64,000 nt of DNA. Source: Ga0077560 sp046330435 (lineage in GTDB: Bacteria; Actinomycetota; Thermoleophilia; Miltoncostaeales; Miltoncostaeaceae). Of this stretch, positions 7,964-15,885 are shown one piece after another. The notes beneath the pieces were generated by a model. That model was not told where the DNA came from, searched no databases, and saw only the letters and a list, made by a program, of their open reading frames with translations. A program made the position numbers and the translations under genes. Within the stretch, counting starts at the first letter, position 1. Each line of letters begins with the position of its first letter. The stretch lies in contig JAXLST010000005.1 in the NCBI GenBank assembly GCA_046330435.1, positions 466,110 to 530,109 of the forward strand, given 5' to 3'.

Positions 7964-8913
7964 TGCCCACGACCACGTTCGACATCTTCCGGTTCCAGCC
8001 CGACGACGGGCCGGAGCCGTACCGCCAGGCGTTCACGCTCGAGCACGGCCAGGACCTGACCCTGCTCGACGCGATTTTGCGCCTGCAGGACGAGCAGGAC
8101 GGCACCCTCGCGGTCCGGTATTCATGCCGCTCCGCGATCTGCGGCTCCTGCGCGTGCAAGGCGGACGGCAAGACGGTCCTCGCCTGCATGACGCAGGTGG
8201 AGGACGTGAAGGCCCAGAGCGGCGGCAAGCCGGTGCGGGTCGACCCCATCGGGAACTTCCGCCCGCTGAAGGACCTCATCGTCGACATGGACCCCTTCTG
8301 GGACAAGTTCAAGTCGGTGAAGCCGTACCTGGTCCCCGACGGCCCGGCGCCCGAGAAGGAGCGCATCGTCTCCAAGGAGGCGATGCAGAAGATCTACAAC
8401 GAGAGCAAGTGCATCCTCTGCGCCGCCTGCTACTCGGAGTGCAACTCCCTCGCCGCCGACCCGGAGTTCGTGGGCCCCGCGGCCCTCGCCTGGGGCTTCC
8501 GCTTCGCGGGCGACGAGCGCGACGGCCAGCGGCACCACCGCGCCAAGCTCTACTCCGGTGAGCACGGCGTGTGGGACTGCACCCGCTGCATGTACTGCAA
8601 CGAGCGCTGCCCGAAGGGCGTGGACCCGCGCGACGCCATCGAGAAGCTCGGCGGCATCGCCTTCGCGGAGGGCATCAGCTGGGCCGACGCCGGCGCCCGT
8701 CACGCCAAGGCGTTCCTCATCTCCATGCGCACCGGCGGCAAGCTCAACGAGTCGCTGCTCGTGCCGTTCACGAACCCCATCAAGGCGCAGCTCGACCTGC
8801 CGTTCGCCCTGCGGATGGTGAGCAAGGGCAAGGCCCCGTCGCCCATCCCGCACAAGATCAAGAAGCTGGGCGAGGTCAAGAAGCTCATGAAGAACGTGAA
8901 GGAGACCATCTAG
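7963..8913 (+). CDS. sdhB: Succinate dehydrogenase iron-sulfur subunit
   Basis: A 316-residue electron-transfer subunit. The plant-type [2Fe-2S] site is C55, C60, C63 and C75 (CRSAICGSCAC and LAC). Two further clusters are carried by CILCAACYSEC (about 150) and CTRCMYCNERCPKGVDP (about 205). It passes electrons from SdhA to the membrane-side subunit. It is somewhat longer than classical SdhB because of a basic C-terminal tail rich in lysine, which may contact the membrane or SdhE. The ATG at 7963 overlaps the sdhA stop and its own TAG overlaps the GTG of sdhE. Confidence 0.95.
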   Translation: MPTTTFDIFRFQPDDGPEPYRQAFTLEHGQDLTLLDAILRLQDEQDGTLAVRYSCRSAICGSCACKADGKTVLACMTQVEDVKAQSGGKPVRVDPIGNFRPLKDLIVDMDPFWDKFKSVKPYLVPDGPAPEKERIVSKEAMQKIYNESKCILCAACYSECNSLAADPEFVGPAALAWGFRFAGDERDGQRHHRAKLYSGEHGVWDCTRCMYCNERCPKGVDPRDAIEKLGGIAFAEGISWADAGARHAKAFLISMRTGGKLNESLLVPFTNPIKAQLDLPFALRMVSKGKAPSPIPHKIKKLGEVKKLMKNVKETI

Positions 8914-9797
8914 TGGCCCGGCAGTTCGCCTACTACCCCGGCTGCGTCGCCGAGTTCTCCTCCAAGGAGCTGAACAAGACGACGAAGGCGCTTGCGCCCA
9001 TGCTCGACCTCGAGCTCCTGCCGATGCCCGCGGCCACGTGCTGCGGCGCCGGCGACATCGCCGAGGCCAAGCCCAACCTGTACCTCACGCTCAACGTCCG
9101 CATCCTCTCCCAGGCGGAGGAGATGGGCGTCGACATCATGACCATCTGCAACGTCTGCACGCTCAACCTGCGGCGGGCGAACAAGCTGGTCAAGGATGAC
9201 CCGCGTCTGCTGGAGAGCGTGAACGCGGAGCTGGTGAAGGCCGGCGCCCGCCCGTACGAGGGCACCCGCGAGGTCACGCACCTCCTGTGGTACCTCGCCA
9301 CGGAGGAGGGCCTGTCCCTCCTGGAGAAGCAGGGCCCGAAGGGCCTCAACGGCCTGCGCGTGGCGCCGTACTACGGCTGCCAGCTGCTGCGGCCGTCGTC
9401 GGTGATGGGCTTCGAGGACCCCGACCAGCCGCAGTCCCTGGAGCGGCTCATCGTCGCCCTGGGCGGCGAGGTCGCCGACTACGAGGCGAAGTCCCGCTGC
9501 TGCGGCTTCCCGATCCTCCTCGCCCGCGAGGCGGTCGCCCTGAAGGAGTCGCACGTCGCCCTGTCGCAGGCCCGCGACGCCGGTGCGGACTGCATGGTCA
9601 CGCCGTGCCCGCTGTGCCACCTCGCAATGGACGCGTACCAGCGCAAGGCGGAGGCCGCGAACGGCACCGAGTACAACATGCCGGTGCTGCACCTGCCGCA
9701 GCTCATCGGCCTGGCCCTCGGCCTGGACAGCAAGACCCTGGACTGGAAGCGCCACATGGTCCCGGTCGACAAGGTGCTGGAGGTCGTCGGCTCCTAG
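8913..9797 (+). CDS. sdhE: SdhE-type quinone-reducing subunit (HdrB-like, two CCG domains)
   Basis: A 294-residue protein with two cysteine-rich CCG domains, as in heterodisulfide reductase subunit B. The first uses C11, C43-C44, C79 and C82; the second C156, C196-C197, C232 and C235. Such subunits replace the haem-bearing membrane anchors SdhC/SdhD in non-classical (type E) succinate:quinone oxidoreductases and bind the membrane by amphipathic segments rather than helices. There are no transmembrane segments. The GTG start at 8913 overlaps the sdhB stop (TAGTG), and no sdhC/sdhD follows. A strong hairpin terminator ends the operon. Confidence 0.9.
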   Translation: MARQFAYYPGCVAEFSSKELNKTTKALAPMLDLELLPMPAATCCGAGDIAEAKPNLYLTLNVRILSQAEEMGVDIMTICNVCTLNLRRANKLVKDDPRLLESVNAELVKAGARPYEGTREVTHLLWYLATEEGLSLLEKQGPKGLNGLRVAPYYGCQLLRPSSVMGFEDPDQPQSLERLIVALGGEVADYEAKSRCCGFPILLAREAVALKESHVALSQARDAGADCMVTPCPLCHLAMDAYQRKAEAANGTEYNMPVLHLPQLIGLALGLDSKTLDWKRHMVPVDKVLEVVGS

Positions 9798-9823
9798 CCG
9801 ACGCACCGCACCGCCGCAGTGCC

Positions 9824-9856
9824 CGAGGGGCCGCTGTGAGGCGGCCCCTCGTCGTT
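9824..9856 (+). terminator. sdhABE terminator
   Basis: An 11-bp perfect stem, CGAGGGGCCGC at 9824-9834 with GCGGCCCCTCG at 9841-9851, around a 6-base loop and followed by TCGTT. It lies just past the sdhE stop and faces the convergent SnoaL-like gene, so it could act on both strands. Confidence 0.8.
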
Positions 9857-9868
9857 CACCTCAGGACC

Positions 9869-10297
9869 TCAGGCGGGGACGGCGCCGAGGTTGCGCAGCA
9901 GGCCCATCAGGTCGATGTGGTGGTGGATCTCCGCCACCCGCCCGTCCTCGGTGCGCATCCACAGCGTGGCCCGCGTCTCCCCGTACCGGCCGGTGGCCGG
10001 GAGGGTGCCGAGCGGCCCCTCCATGGCGCCGCGCTGCGTGCCCGTCCACATCACCTCCAGGGCCGTCCAGCCGTCACCGGACAGCTCGCGCTCGACCCTG
10101 CCGGTGAGGTCCGGGAACACCTCCTTCCAGCCGTGGCACAGGGCGAGGTACGCGGCCGCGCCCTCGAGCCGCCGGCCCGTGCCGGTCTCCTCGTAGACCA
10201 TCCCGTCGGCCACGACCGACCGCAGTCGCTCCCAGTCGCCGTCGCCGAACGCCGCGATGAGCTCACGGCCCACGGACGTCGTGCCGGATGTGGTCAT
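9869..10297 (-). CDS. SnoaL-like (ester cyclase / NTF2-fold) protein
   Basis: A 142-residue NTF2-fold protein resembling the SnoaL ester-cyclase family: helix GRELIAAFGDGDWERLRSVVADG, then YEETGTGRRLEG, a helical AYLALCHGWKEVFPDL segment and beta strands ending IHHHIDLMGLL. Members carry out aldol or cyclisation chemistry or simply bind small molecules; nothing in this one shows which. The ATG at 10297 has an excellent GGAGGAGGTG ribosome site about 4 bases before it, so the longer frame to 10420 is rejected. Monocistronic. Confidence 0.8.
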   Translation of the reverse strand: MTTSGTTSVGRELIAAFGDGDWERLRSVVADGMVYEETGTGRRLEGAAAYLALCHGWKEVFPDLTGRVERELSGDGWTALEVMWTGTQRGAMEGPLGTLPATGRYGETRATLWMRTEDGRVAEIHHHIDLMGLLRNLGAVPA

Positions 10298-10482
10298 CAC
10301 CCACCTCCTCCGCGCGCCCGGCTCGCCCGCCGGGCGGGTTGCCGTCACCCCGACCCAACACCCGCCGGCGGGCGGGGGCATCCGGGCGCAACGGGGCACG
10401 GCGTGGGGCTTCGCCCCCACCCGGGTCCGCCTCGGTGCCCCGCCGGAGGGCGGATCGCGCGGGGGCCCCTAGAATCACCCCC

Positions 10483-11100
10483 GTGAGCCGTGTGATGCCA
10501 CTCACCGGGGCGACCCGTGCGGACCTGCCGCCCTGCTGCGTGGACTGCGTGTTCTGGCAGCACCCCCGGGACGTGTGCGACTCCCGCACCAAGCACCGGT
10601 GGATGGGCGGCGTGGAGCGGTCGTTCGGCCCGTGGGGCCGGGTCGTGAACGACGGCGCCGACCTGCGCGGGATGATCCAGTACGGCCCCGCACCCGCCTT
10701 CCCGCGCGCCCGTGTCCTGCCCGCCGGGCCGCCGGCCCGCGACGGGGCGCTCATCACCTGCGCGTACCTGGAGGGTGACGACCGGGTCGGCACCTTCGAG
10801 CGGCTCCTGCTGGAGGCCCTGGCCGACCTCAAGGCCCGGGGCCTGCCGTCCGCCGACGCCTTCGCCCTGCGGTACTCCGACGACGTGTCCCTGGCGGAGC
10901 GGTTCACCGCCCACCAGACCCTCTTCGACCGCAGCTACCTGCAGCGGTTCGGCTTCCAGGCGGTGCGCGCCGACGGCCAGGTGTCGCTCATGCGGCTCGA
11001 CCTGGGCGGCCTGGAGAGCGACCCCGCACCCGGGGCGATCTCCCGCCTGCTCTCGCGCGTGCGGCCGCCCGTCCCCGCCATCCGCCCCGAGCCGGTCTGA
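10483..11100 (+). CDS. GNAT-related acetyltransferase-like protein
   Basis: A 205-residue protein opening with CCVDCVFWQ (about 17-25), then HRWMGGVERSFGPWGRVV, GMIQYGPAPAFPRA and LITCAYL. This order is typical of a GNAT-like family common in actinobacteria, in which the cysteine-rich opening replaces the usual N-terminal strand. The C-terminal half contains LLLEALADLKARG and a QRFGFQAV segment like the end of a GNAT fold. The GTG at 10483 is chosen because the conserved block begins 16 residues later and further upstream sequence lies in the divergent promoter region; an ATG at 10495 is the alternative. Substrate unknown. Confidence 0.7.
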   Translation: MSRVMPLTGATRADLPPCCVDCVFWQHPRDVCDSRTKHRWMGGVERSFGPWGRVVNDGADLRGMIQYGPAPAFPRARVLPAGPPARDGALITCAYLEGDDRVGTFERLLLEALADLKARGLPSADAFALRYSDDVSLAERFTAHQTLFDRSYLQRFGFQAVRADGQVSLMRLDLGGLESDPAPGAISRLLSRVRPPVPAIRPEPV

Positions 11101-11108
11101 TCCCCGGG

Positions 11109-12167
11109 ATGCGGGCCATCCGTCTGGCGCTGTTCGCGTGCGCGGCAGCCATCGTCGCGCTGTTCCTGATCCCCGGCGCGGCGTCCGCCGCGACCCCCGA
11201 GGACGCACGGATCATCGCCGCCCTGTCGACGGGCTCGGTGTACGCGAGCCGCGGGCAGATGGGGGACTTCGCCGGCGACATCGAGCAGCGGCTCGCGGCG
11301 AAGACCGCGGAGCTCCGCAAGCGCGGGTACGACGTCAAGCTCGCCCTCGTGCCGCCCATCTCGGGCGAGGACCCCTTCACGTACGCGGGCCGCATCCGCG
11401 CACGCCTCGGCTTCGAGGGCACCCTGGTGGTCACCACCCCCACGGGGCCGGCGGGCGCCGCCGGGCCGCGCAGCGCCGACAGCCTGCGCGGCGCGTTCCT
11501 GGCCGGCAAGGTCGACGACATCAGCAGCCCCACCCAGCGGCTCATCGCGGCGTCCGAGATCGCCCTCCCGCCGCCGCCGTCCACCCGCTCCGGCATCCGG
11601 GAGCTCCTGGTCCTCATCGGCCTCACCCTGCTGGGCGGGGCGTGGGCCATCTCGTGGGGCCTGCGCCGGGAGCAGCGCAAGGCCCGGGCCACGGCGGCCG
11701 AGACCCGCGCCCGCCTGCGCGTGTGCCTGGACGCCGTCGCGGCGCGCATCGGGATCCTCGACGACGGCGGCGAGCTGCCGCCCCGCGCGGCGGACCTGCT
11801 GGCCGGCGCCCGCGCCGACCACGACGAGGCGTCCGCCGCGGTGGCCGGCAACGCGCCGGACGACCACGACCGCGCCCTGCTGCGCGTGCGCCGTGCGCTG
11901 GAGCGCATCCAGACCGCGGGCGACGACCTGGGCAAGCCCATGCCCATGGACAACCCCTTCGCCGGGCTGTGCTCGGTGGACCCCGCCCACGGGCCGGCGT
12001 TCGCCGTGGCGCGGCTGGACGGCCGGCCGCAGCCGGTCCCCGTGTGCGACGCGTGCCGGGCGAGGGTGGACGCCGGGGAGATCCCGAAGCGGCGCCTCAT
12101 CCCGGTCGCGGGCCGCCCCGTCCCGTTCGACGAGGCGGACATCCGCTTCCCCTCCCTGCCGGACTGA
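11109..12167 (+). CDS. Signal-peptide membrane protein with C-terminal Cys motifs
   Basis: A 352-residue protein. Residues 1-28 form a Sec signal peptide ending AASA-A. An extracellular domain of about 120 residues follows (SVYASRGQMGDFAGDIEQRL), then a single membrane helix near 165-182 (LLVLIGLTLLGGAWAISWGL). The cytoplasmic part has a coiled or helical region and ends with CSVDPAHG...CDACRARVDAGE, a likely zinc-ribbon-like pair. The N-terminal part resembles TPM-type domains found in secreted actinobacterial proteins, but this is weak. It starts 8 bases after the GNAT-like gene, so the two are probably co-transcribed, and its end is 3 bases from the convergent secreted-protein gene. Confidence 0.7.
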   Translation: MRAIRLALFACAAAIVALFLIPGAASAATPEDARIIAALSTGSVYASRGQMGDFAGDIEQRLAAKTAELRKRGYDVKLALVPPISGEDPFTYAGRIRARLGFEGTLVVTTPTGPAGAAGPRSADSLRGAFLAGKVDDISSPTQRLIAASEIALPPPPSTRSGIRELLVLIGLTLLGGAWAISWGLRREQRKARATAAETRARLRVCLDAVAARIGILDDGGELPPRAADLLAGARADHDEASAAVAGNAPDDHDRALLRVRRALERIQTAGDDLGKPMPMDNPFAGLCSVDPAHGPAFAVARLDGRPQPVPVCDACRARVDAGEIPKRRLIPVAGRPVPFDEADIRFPSLPD

Positions 12168-12170
12168 CCC

Positions 12171-13440
12171 CTACTTCGGGATGAGCTCCCCCTCCGGCAT
12201 GCCGGACATGGAGGAGTCCGCGTCCCACGTCGCGCCGAGCCGCTGCCGGCCCGGGATGAGCGCCACGTCCTGGTAGGTCGAGGCGGCCAGGTCCTGACGC
12301 GTCCACGAGGGCGCGCCGGGGAGCCGCGTATAGGCGTAGTGCTCGTCCGGGGCGGGGCCGGGGTTGATCTCCGCGATGATCGCGATCCTGCCGTTCTCCG
12401 CCGCCGCGATGCCCTCGACGCCCGCGAGCTGCTGGACGTCGTCGGTGACGATGCGCGCGACCTCCGCCGGGGCGGTCCACGTGGAGGAGCCGGGCGCGAG
12501 CTCGGCCTCCATGAGGCGCTCCGTCCCCTCGGTGACCGTCTCCGTCCACGCGTGCAGGACCGTGCCCCGGGGGCTGAGCCCCGACACGCCGTCCGGAACG
12601 CCCGGCGCGGCGCGCCACGTCGTGGCACCCGCGTCCAGCACGTGGATGCGCGGCTCGGGGACCGGATCGAAGGAGAACCCGTAGGCCGGGTTCCGGCCGA
12701 TCTGCACCACCGCCGCGCCGCGCCGGTTCATCGTCACCAGCTGCGGGAAGGGGGCGCCGAAGCTGCCGGACGGCACCAGCGTGCGCGTGGGCGACCAGGT
12801 GCCGGAGGCGGGTGTCCAGATCGCGGCCAGCACGGCCTGCTGCGGTCCGAGCGGTCCCTGCGTCCAGGCGGCGACGACCCGCCCCGATCCCTCGGAGACC
12901 GCGACGCGCATGGCCGAGCGACCGGCCGCGAGGCCCGGCAGCGGCACGGCGCGCCACGCACCCGAGGCCGAGCGCACGGCGACCGTGGCACTTGACGCGT
13001 CACCCAGCACGAGCACCACGCGGCGTCCCGCGACGCCCCCGGCGAGCACGCGCCTGCGCGGGAACGACGCCGGCAGGACCTCGGTGCGGAACTGACCGCC
13101 GCGGCGCAGGGACACGCGCACCCGTCCGCCGCGGCTCCACGCCACGAAATCGGGGCCCCCGCCGTCGGCGAGGCGCGCGAGCTGCAGCGCGCCGGTGCCC
13201 AGCAGCACGCCGGCGTCGCGCGAGCGGAACCCCTGCAGCGTGCGCGTGGACGCCCATACGCCCCGGCGCTTCGCGACGGTGCGCTCGTAGGCGACGATCG
13301 CGCGGCCGTTGACGTCGAGGTCGACGGAGAGGGCGCCGGCCTGCTCCTCGGTGCCGGGCGTGATCACGACGGCCTGCGCCGCCGCGGGAATGGCGAGCCC
13401 GGAAACGCGGCGAGCGCGACAAGGCCGGGGAACGTCGCAT
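12171..13440 (-). CDS. Secreted beta-propeller-like protein, signal-peptide frame disrupted
   Basis: About 420 residues of repeated short strand units with Gly, Trp and Asp (VAWSRGGRVRVSLRRGGQF, VAAWTQGPLGPQQAVLAAI and similar), a pattern of secreted beta-propeller proteins; function unknown. The best start is the ATG at 13440, with AAAGGAG five bases upstream, but it is out of frame with the body. Joining its frame (MRRSPAL) to the next frame (VALAAF) and then to the body frame (GLAIPAAAQA) rebuilds a perfect Sec signal peptide if one base is missing near 13420 and another near 13400. The ATG at 13445 is in frame but touches the ribosome site and gives no hydrophobic core. Either two indels or loss of export. 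Confidence 0.65.
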
Positions 13441-13485
13441 CGCATCTCCTTTGCGGGTGGTGATGCGACCGACGGTATGGCGGTC

Positions 13486-13513
13486 CCCCGGGCGGGACCA
13501 GCCCGCCCAGGGG
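13486..13513 (-). terminator. Hairpin downstream of asd
   Basis: GGGCGGG at 13490-13496 pairs with CCCGCCC at 13502-13508 around a 5-base loop, extended by CCCC and GGGG outer arms. It lies 25 bases past the asd stop. There is no T run on the exit side, so termination strength is uncertain. Confidence 0.5.
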
Positions 13514-13538
13514 TACCGGGAGCTGACCCCCTCGGGGT

Positions 13539-14546
13539 CTAGAGCCAGCCCTTGGTGACCAGCGACTCCGCGATCTGCACGGCGTTGGTCGCCGCGCCCT
13601 TGCGCAGGTTGTCGGACGACAACCACAGCGCCAGGCCGCGCGGGTGGGAAAGGTCCTCCCGGATCCGTCCCACGAGCACCTCGTCCCGGCCGGAGGCGAG
13701 CCGCGGCAGCGGGTAGACCTTCTGGTCGGGCTCGTCCATCAGCACCACGCCGGGGGCGGCCATGAGCAGCTCCCGCGCCTGCTGGGCGGTGATCTTGTCG
13801 CGCGTCTCGATCTGGATCGACTCGGAGTGCCCGTTCAGGACCGGCACCCGCACGCAGGTCGCGCTCACCGCGAGGTCGGGCATGCCGAGCATCTTCTTGG
13901 TCTCGTTGATGACCTTGGTCTCCTCGTCGGAGTACCCGGTGTCCTCGAACGGGCCGATGTGCGGCAGGGCGTTGAACGCGATGGGGTGGGGGTACACCGA
14001 CGGCTCGGGCTCGTCGCCGGCGAGGAACCCGGCGGCCTGCGCCCGCAGCTCCTCGATGGCGGCGGCGCCGGTGCCCGACACCGCCTGGTAGCTGCTCACG
14101 ATGACCCGCTCCAGGCCCACGGCGTCGGCGATGGGCTTGAGCGCCACCACCAGCGGGGCGGCCACGCAGTTCGGGTTCGCGATGATCCCCTTGTGCGCCT
14201 GGATGGCGTCCTCGTTCACCTCGGGGACCACCAGCGGGACGTCCGGGAACATCCGGAAGTACGAGGAGTTGTCCACGACCACCGCGCCGGCCTCCACCGC
14301 GGCGGGGGCGAAGTCCCGGGACCGGCTGCCGCCGGCCGAGAACAGCGCGATCTGGATGCCCTCGAAGCTGTCCTCCGTGAGCTCCTGCACCGTGAACGGC
14401 TTGCCGAGGTAGTCGATGGTCTTCCCGGCGCTGCGGGCGCTGGCGAGCGGCCGCAGCTCGCGGACGGGGAAGCCCCGCTCCTCCAGCACGCGGAGCATGG
14501 TGGTGCCGACGGCGCCGGTGGCGCCCACGACGGCGACGTCAAACAT
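13539..14546 (-). CDS. asd: Aspartate-semialdehyde dehydrogenase
   Basis: A 335-residue enzyme reducing aspartyl phosphate to aspartate semialdehyde with NADPH, the second step to lysine, threonine, methionine and diaminopimelate. The N-terminal GATGAVGTTMLRVL motif (8-21) binds NADP; FSAGGSRSRDFAPAA (69-83) and the catalytic cysteine C127 in IIANPNCVAAPL are present. The catalytic histidine should be in CVRVPVLNGHSESIQIE. Normal length. Its ATG lies inside the end of lysC with an 8-base overlap, so the two first aspartate-pathway enzymes are translated together. Confidence 0.95.
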   Translation of the reverse strand: MFDVAVVGATGAVGTTMLRVLEERGFPVRELRPLASARSAGKTIDYLGKPFTVQELTEDSFEGIQIALFSAGGSRSRDFAPAAVEAGAVVVDNSSYFRMFPDVPLVVPEVNEDAIQAHKGIIANPNCVAAPLVVALKPIADAVGLERVIVSSYQAVSGTGAAAIEELRAQAAGFLAGDEPEPSVYPHPIAFNALPHIGPFEDTGYSDEETKVINETKKMLGMPDLAVSATCVRVPVLNGHSESIQIETRDKITAQQARELLMAAPGVVLMDEPDQKVYPLPRLASGRDEVLVGRIREDLSHPRGLALWLSSDNLRKGAATNAVQIAESLVTKGWL

Positions 14547-15780
14547 TGCCCCTCCGCGCGGCCTCGGAGGCCAGGTCGAACGCGTCGTGCAGGGCGCGCA
14601 CGGCCCGCTCCACGTCGCGGCGGTTGATCACGACGGTGATGCGGATCGTCGAGGTGTCGATCATCTGGATGTTGATGTCCCGCTCCGCGAGGACGCGGAA
14701 CATCTTCGCGGCGATCCCGGGGTTCGACTTCATCCCGGCGCCCACCAGCGTGACCTTGCCGATCTGGTCGTCGGCGGACACCTGGTCGAACTCCAGGGTG
14801 CCGCGGGCGGCCTCCAGCGCGTCCATCGCCCGGCTCAGCTCGTCGAGCGGCACGGTGAACGACAGGTCCGCGCGGCCGTCGACGCCCATGTTCTGGATGA
14901 TGGTGTCCACGTTGATCAGCGCGTCGGCGAGGGCCGTGAAGATCGTGGCGGCGATACCCGGCTGGTCGCGGACGCCGGTGATCGTGATCTTGGCCTCGTC
15001 GCTCTTGTGCGCGATGCCGGACACGATGGCCTGCTCCATGTCGGGTGTCTCCTTGATGATCCAGGTGCCCTCGTCCGGCTGGAACGAGGAGCGCACGTGA
15101 AGGGGGACGTCGTAGTTCCGGGCGAACTCCACGGACCGCAGCGCGAGGACCTTGGAGCCCATCGCGGCCATCTCCAGCATCTCCTCGTGGGTGATGCGGG
15201 GCAGCTTCACCGCACCCGGCTCGATGCGCGGGTCGGCGGTGAACACGCCGGTGACGTCGGTGTAGATCTCGCAGACGTCCGCGTCGAGGGCCGCCGCGAG
15301 CGCCACCGCGGTGGTGTCGCTGCCGCCGCGCCCGAGGGTCGTGACGTTGCGGTCCTCCATGGACATGCCCTGGAACCCGGCGACCAGGACGATGTGGCCC
15401 GTGTCGATGGACTCGCGCAGGCGGTCCGCGCGGATCTCGACGATGCGCGCCTTGGTGTGGGCGCTGTCGGTGAGGATGCCGGCCTGGGAGCCGGTGAACG
15501 ACTCGGCCTGATGCCCCAGGTCGTGCAGCGCCATGGCCATGAGCGCGCACGAGATGCGCTCCCCAGTGGAGAGGAGCATGTCCATCTCACGGGGGTCCGG
15601 CCGGTCGCTGATCTCGGACGCGAGCGCCACGAGGCCGTCGGTGGTCTTGCCCCGGGCGGACACCACCGCGACGACGTCGTCGCCCGACTCCTTCGCCGCG
15701 GCGATGCGCCGGGCGACGTTCTGGATCTTCTCCGCGTCGGCGACGGAGCTGCCGCCGAACTTCATCACGCGCAGGCCGAT
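14539..15780 (-). CDS. lysC: Aspartate kinase, start uncertain
   Basis: Phosphorylates aspartate to open the aspartate amino-acid pathway. The kinase domain begins VMKFGGSSVADAEK and contains STGERISCALMA and TTLGRGGSDTTAVALAAAL. Two ACT domains follow (ITGVRDQPGIAATIF and LVGAGMKSNPGIAAKMF), the usual site of lysine/threonine feedback. The canonical starts GTG 15768 and ATG 15765 trim the first strand and stand 18 or more bases from the AGGAGG at 15787-15792. An ATC at 15780, 6 bases from that site, would restore IGLRVMKFGG. A rare AUC start, or a substituted base, is possible. A co-translated asd follows. Confidence 0.9.
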   Translation of the reverse strand: MGLRVMKFGGSSVADAEKIQNVARRIAAAKESGDDVVAVVSARGKTTDGLVALASEISDRPDPREMDMLLSTGERISCALMAMALHDLGHQAESFTGSQAGILTDSAHTKARIVEIRADRLRESIDTGHIVLVAGFQGMSMEDRNVTTLGRGGSDTTAVALAAALDADVCEIYTDVTGVFTADPRIEPGAVKLPRITHEEMLEMAAMGSKVLALRSVEFARNYDVPLHVRSSFQPDEGTWIIKETPDMEQAIVSGIAHKSDEAKITITGVRDQPGIAATIFTALADALINVDTIIQNMGVDGRADLSFTVPLDELSRAMDALEAARGTLEFDQVSADDQIGKVTLVGAGMKSNPGIAAKMFRVLAERDINIQMIDTSTIRITVVINRRDVERAVRALHDAFDLASEAARRGNV

Positions 15781-15836
15781 GACCGTCCTCCTGTATCCGG
15801 TGGTCGGGCCAGCGAACGAGTCTAGCGGCCGGGGTT

Positions 15837-15873
15837 CACCGGGGAGCCCCCCGTGGGAGGGGGCGCCCCGGTG
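15837..15873 (-). terminator. Terminator after chemoreceptor gene
   Basis: A long two-part hairpin: CACCGGGG at 15837-15844 with CCCCGGTG at 15866-15873, and inside it GCCCCC with GGGGGC around a 7-base loop. It lies 12 bases past the chemoreceptor stop and upstream of lysC, separating the two units. Confidence 0.75.
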
Positions 15874-15885
15874 AGGTGACGGTGG

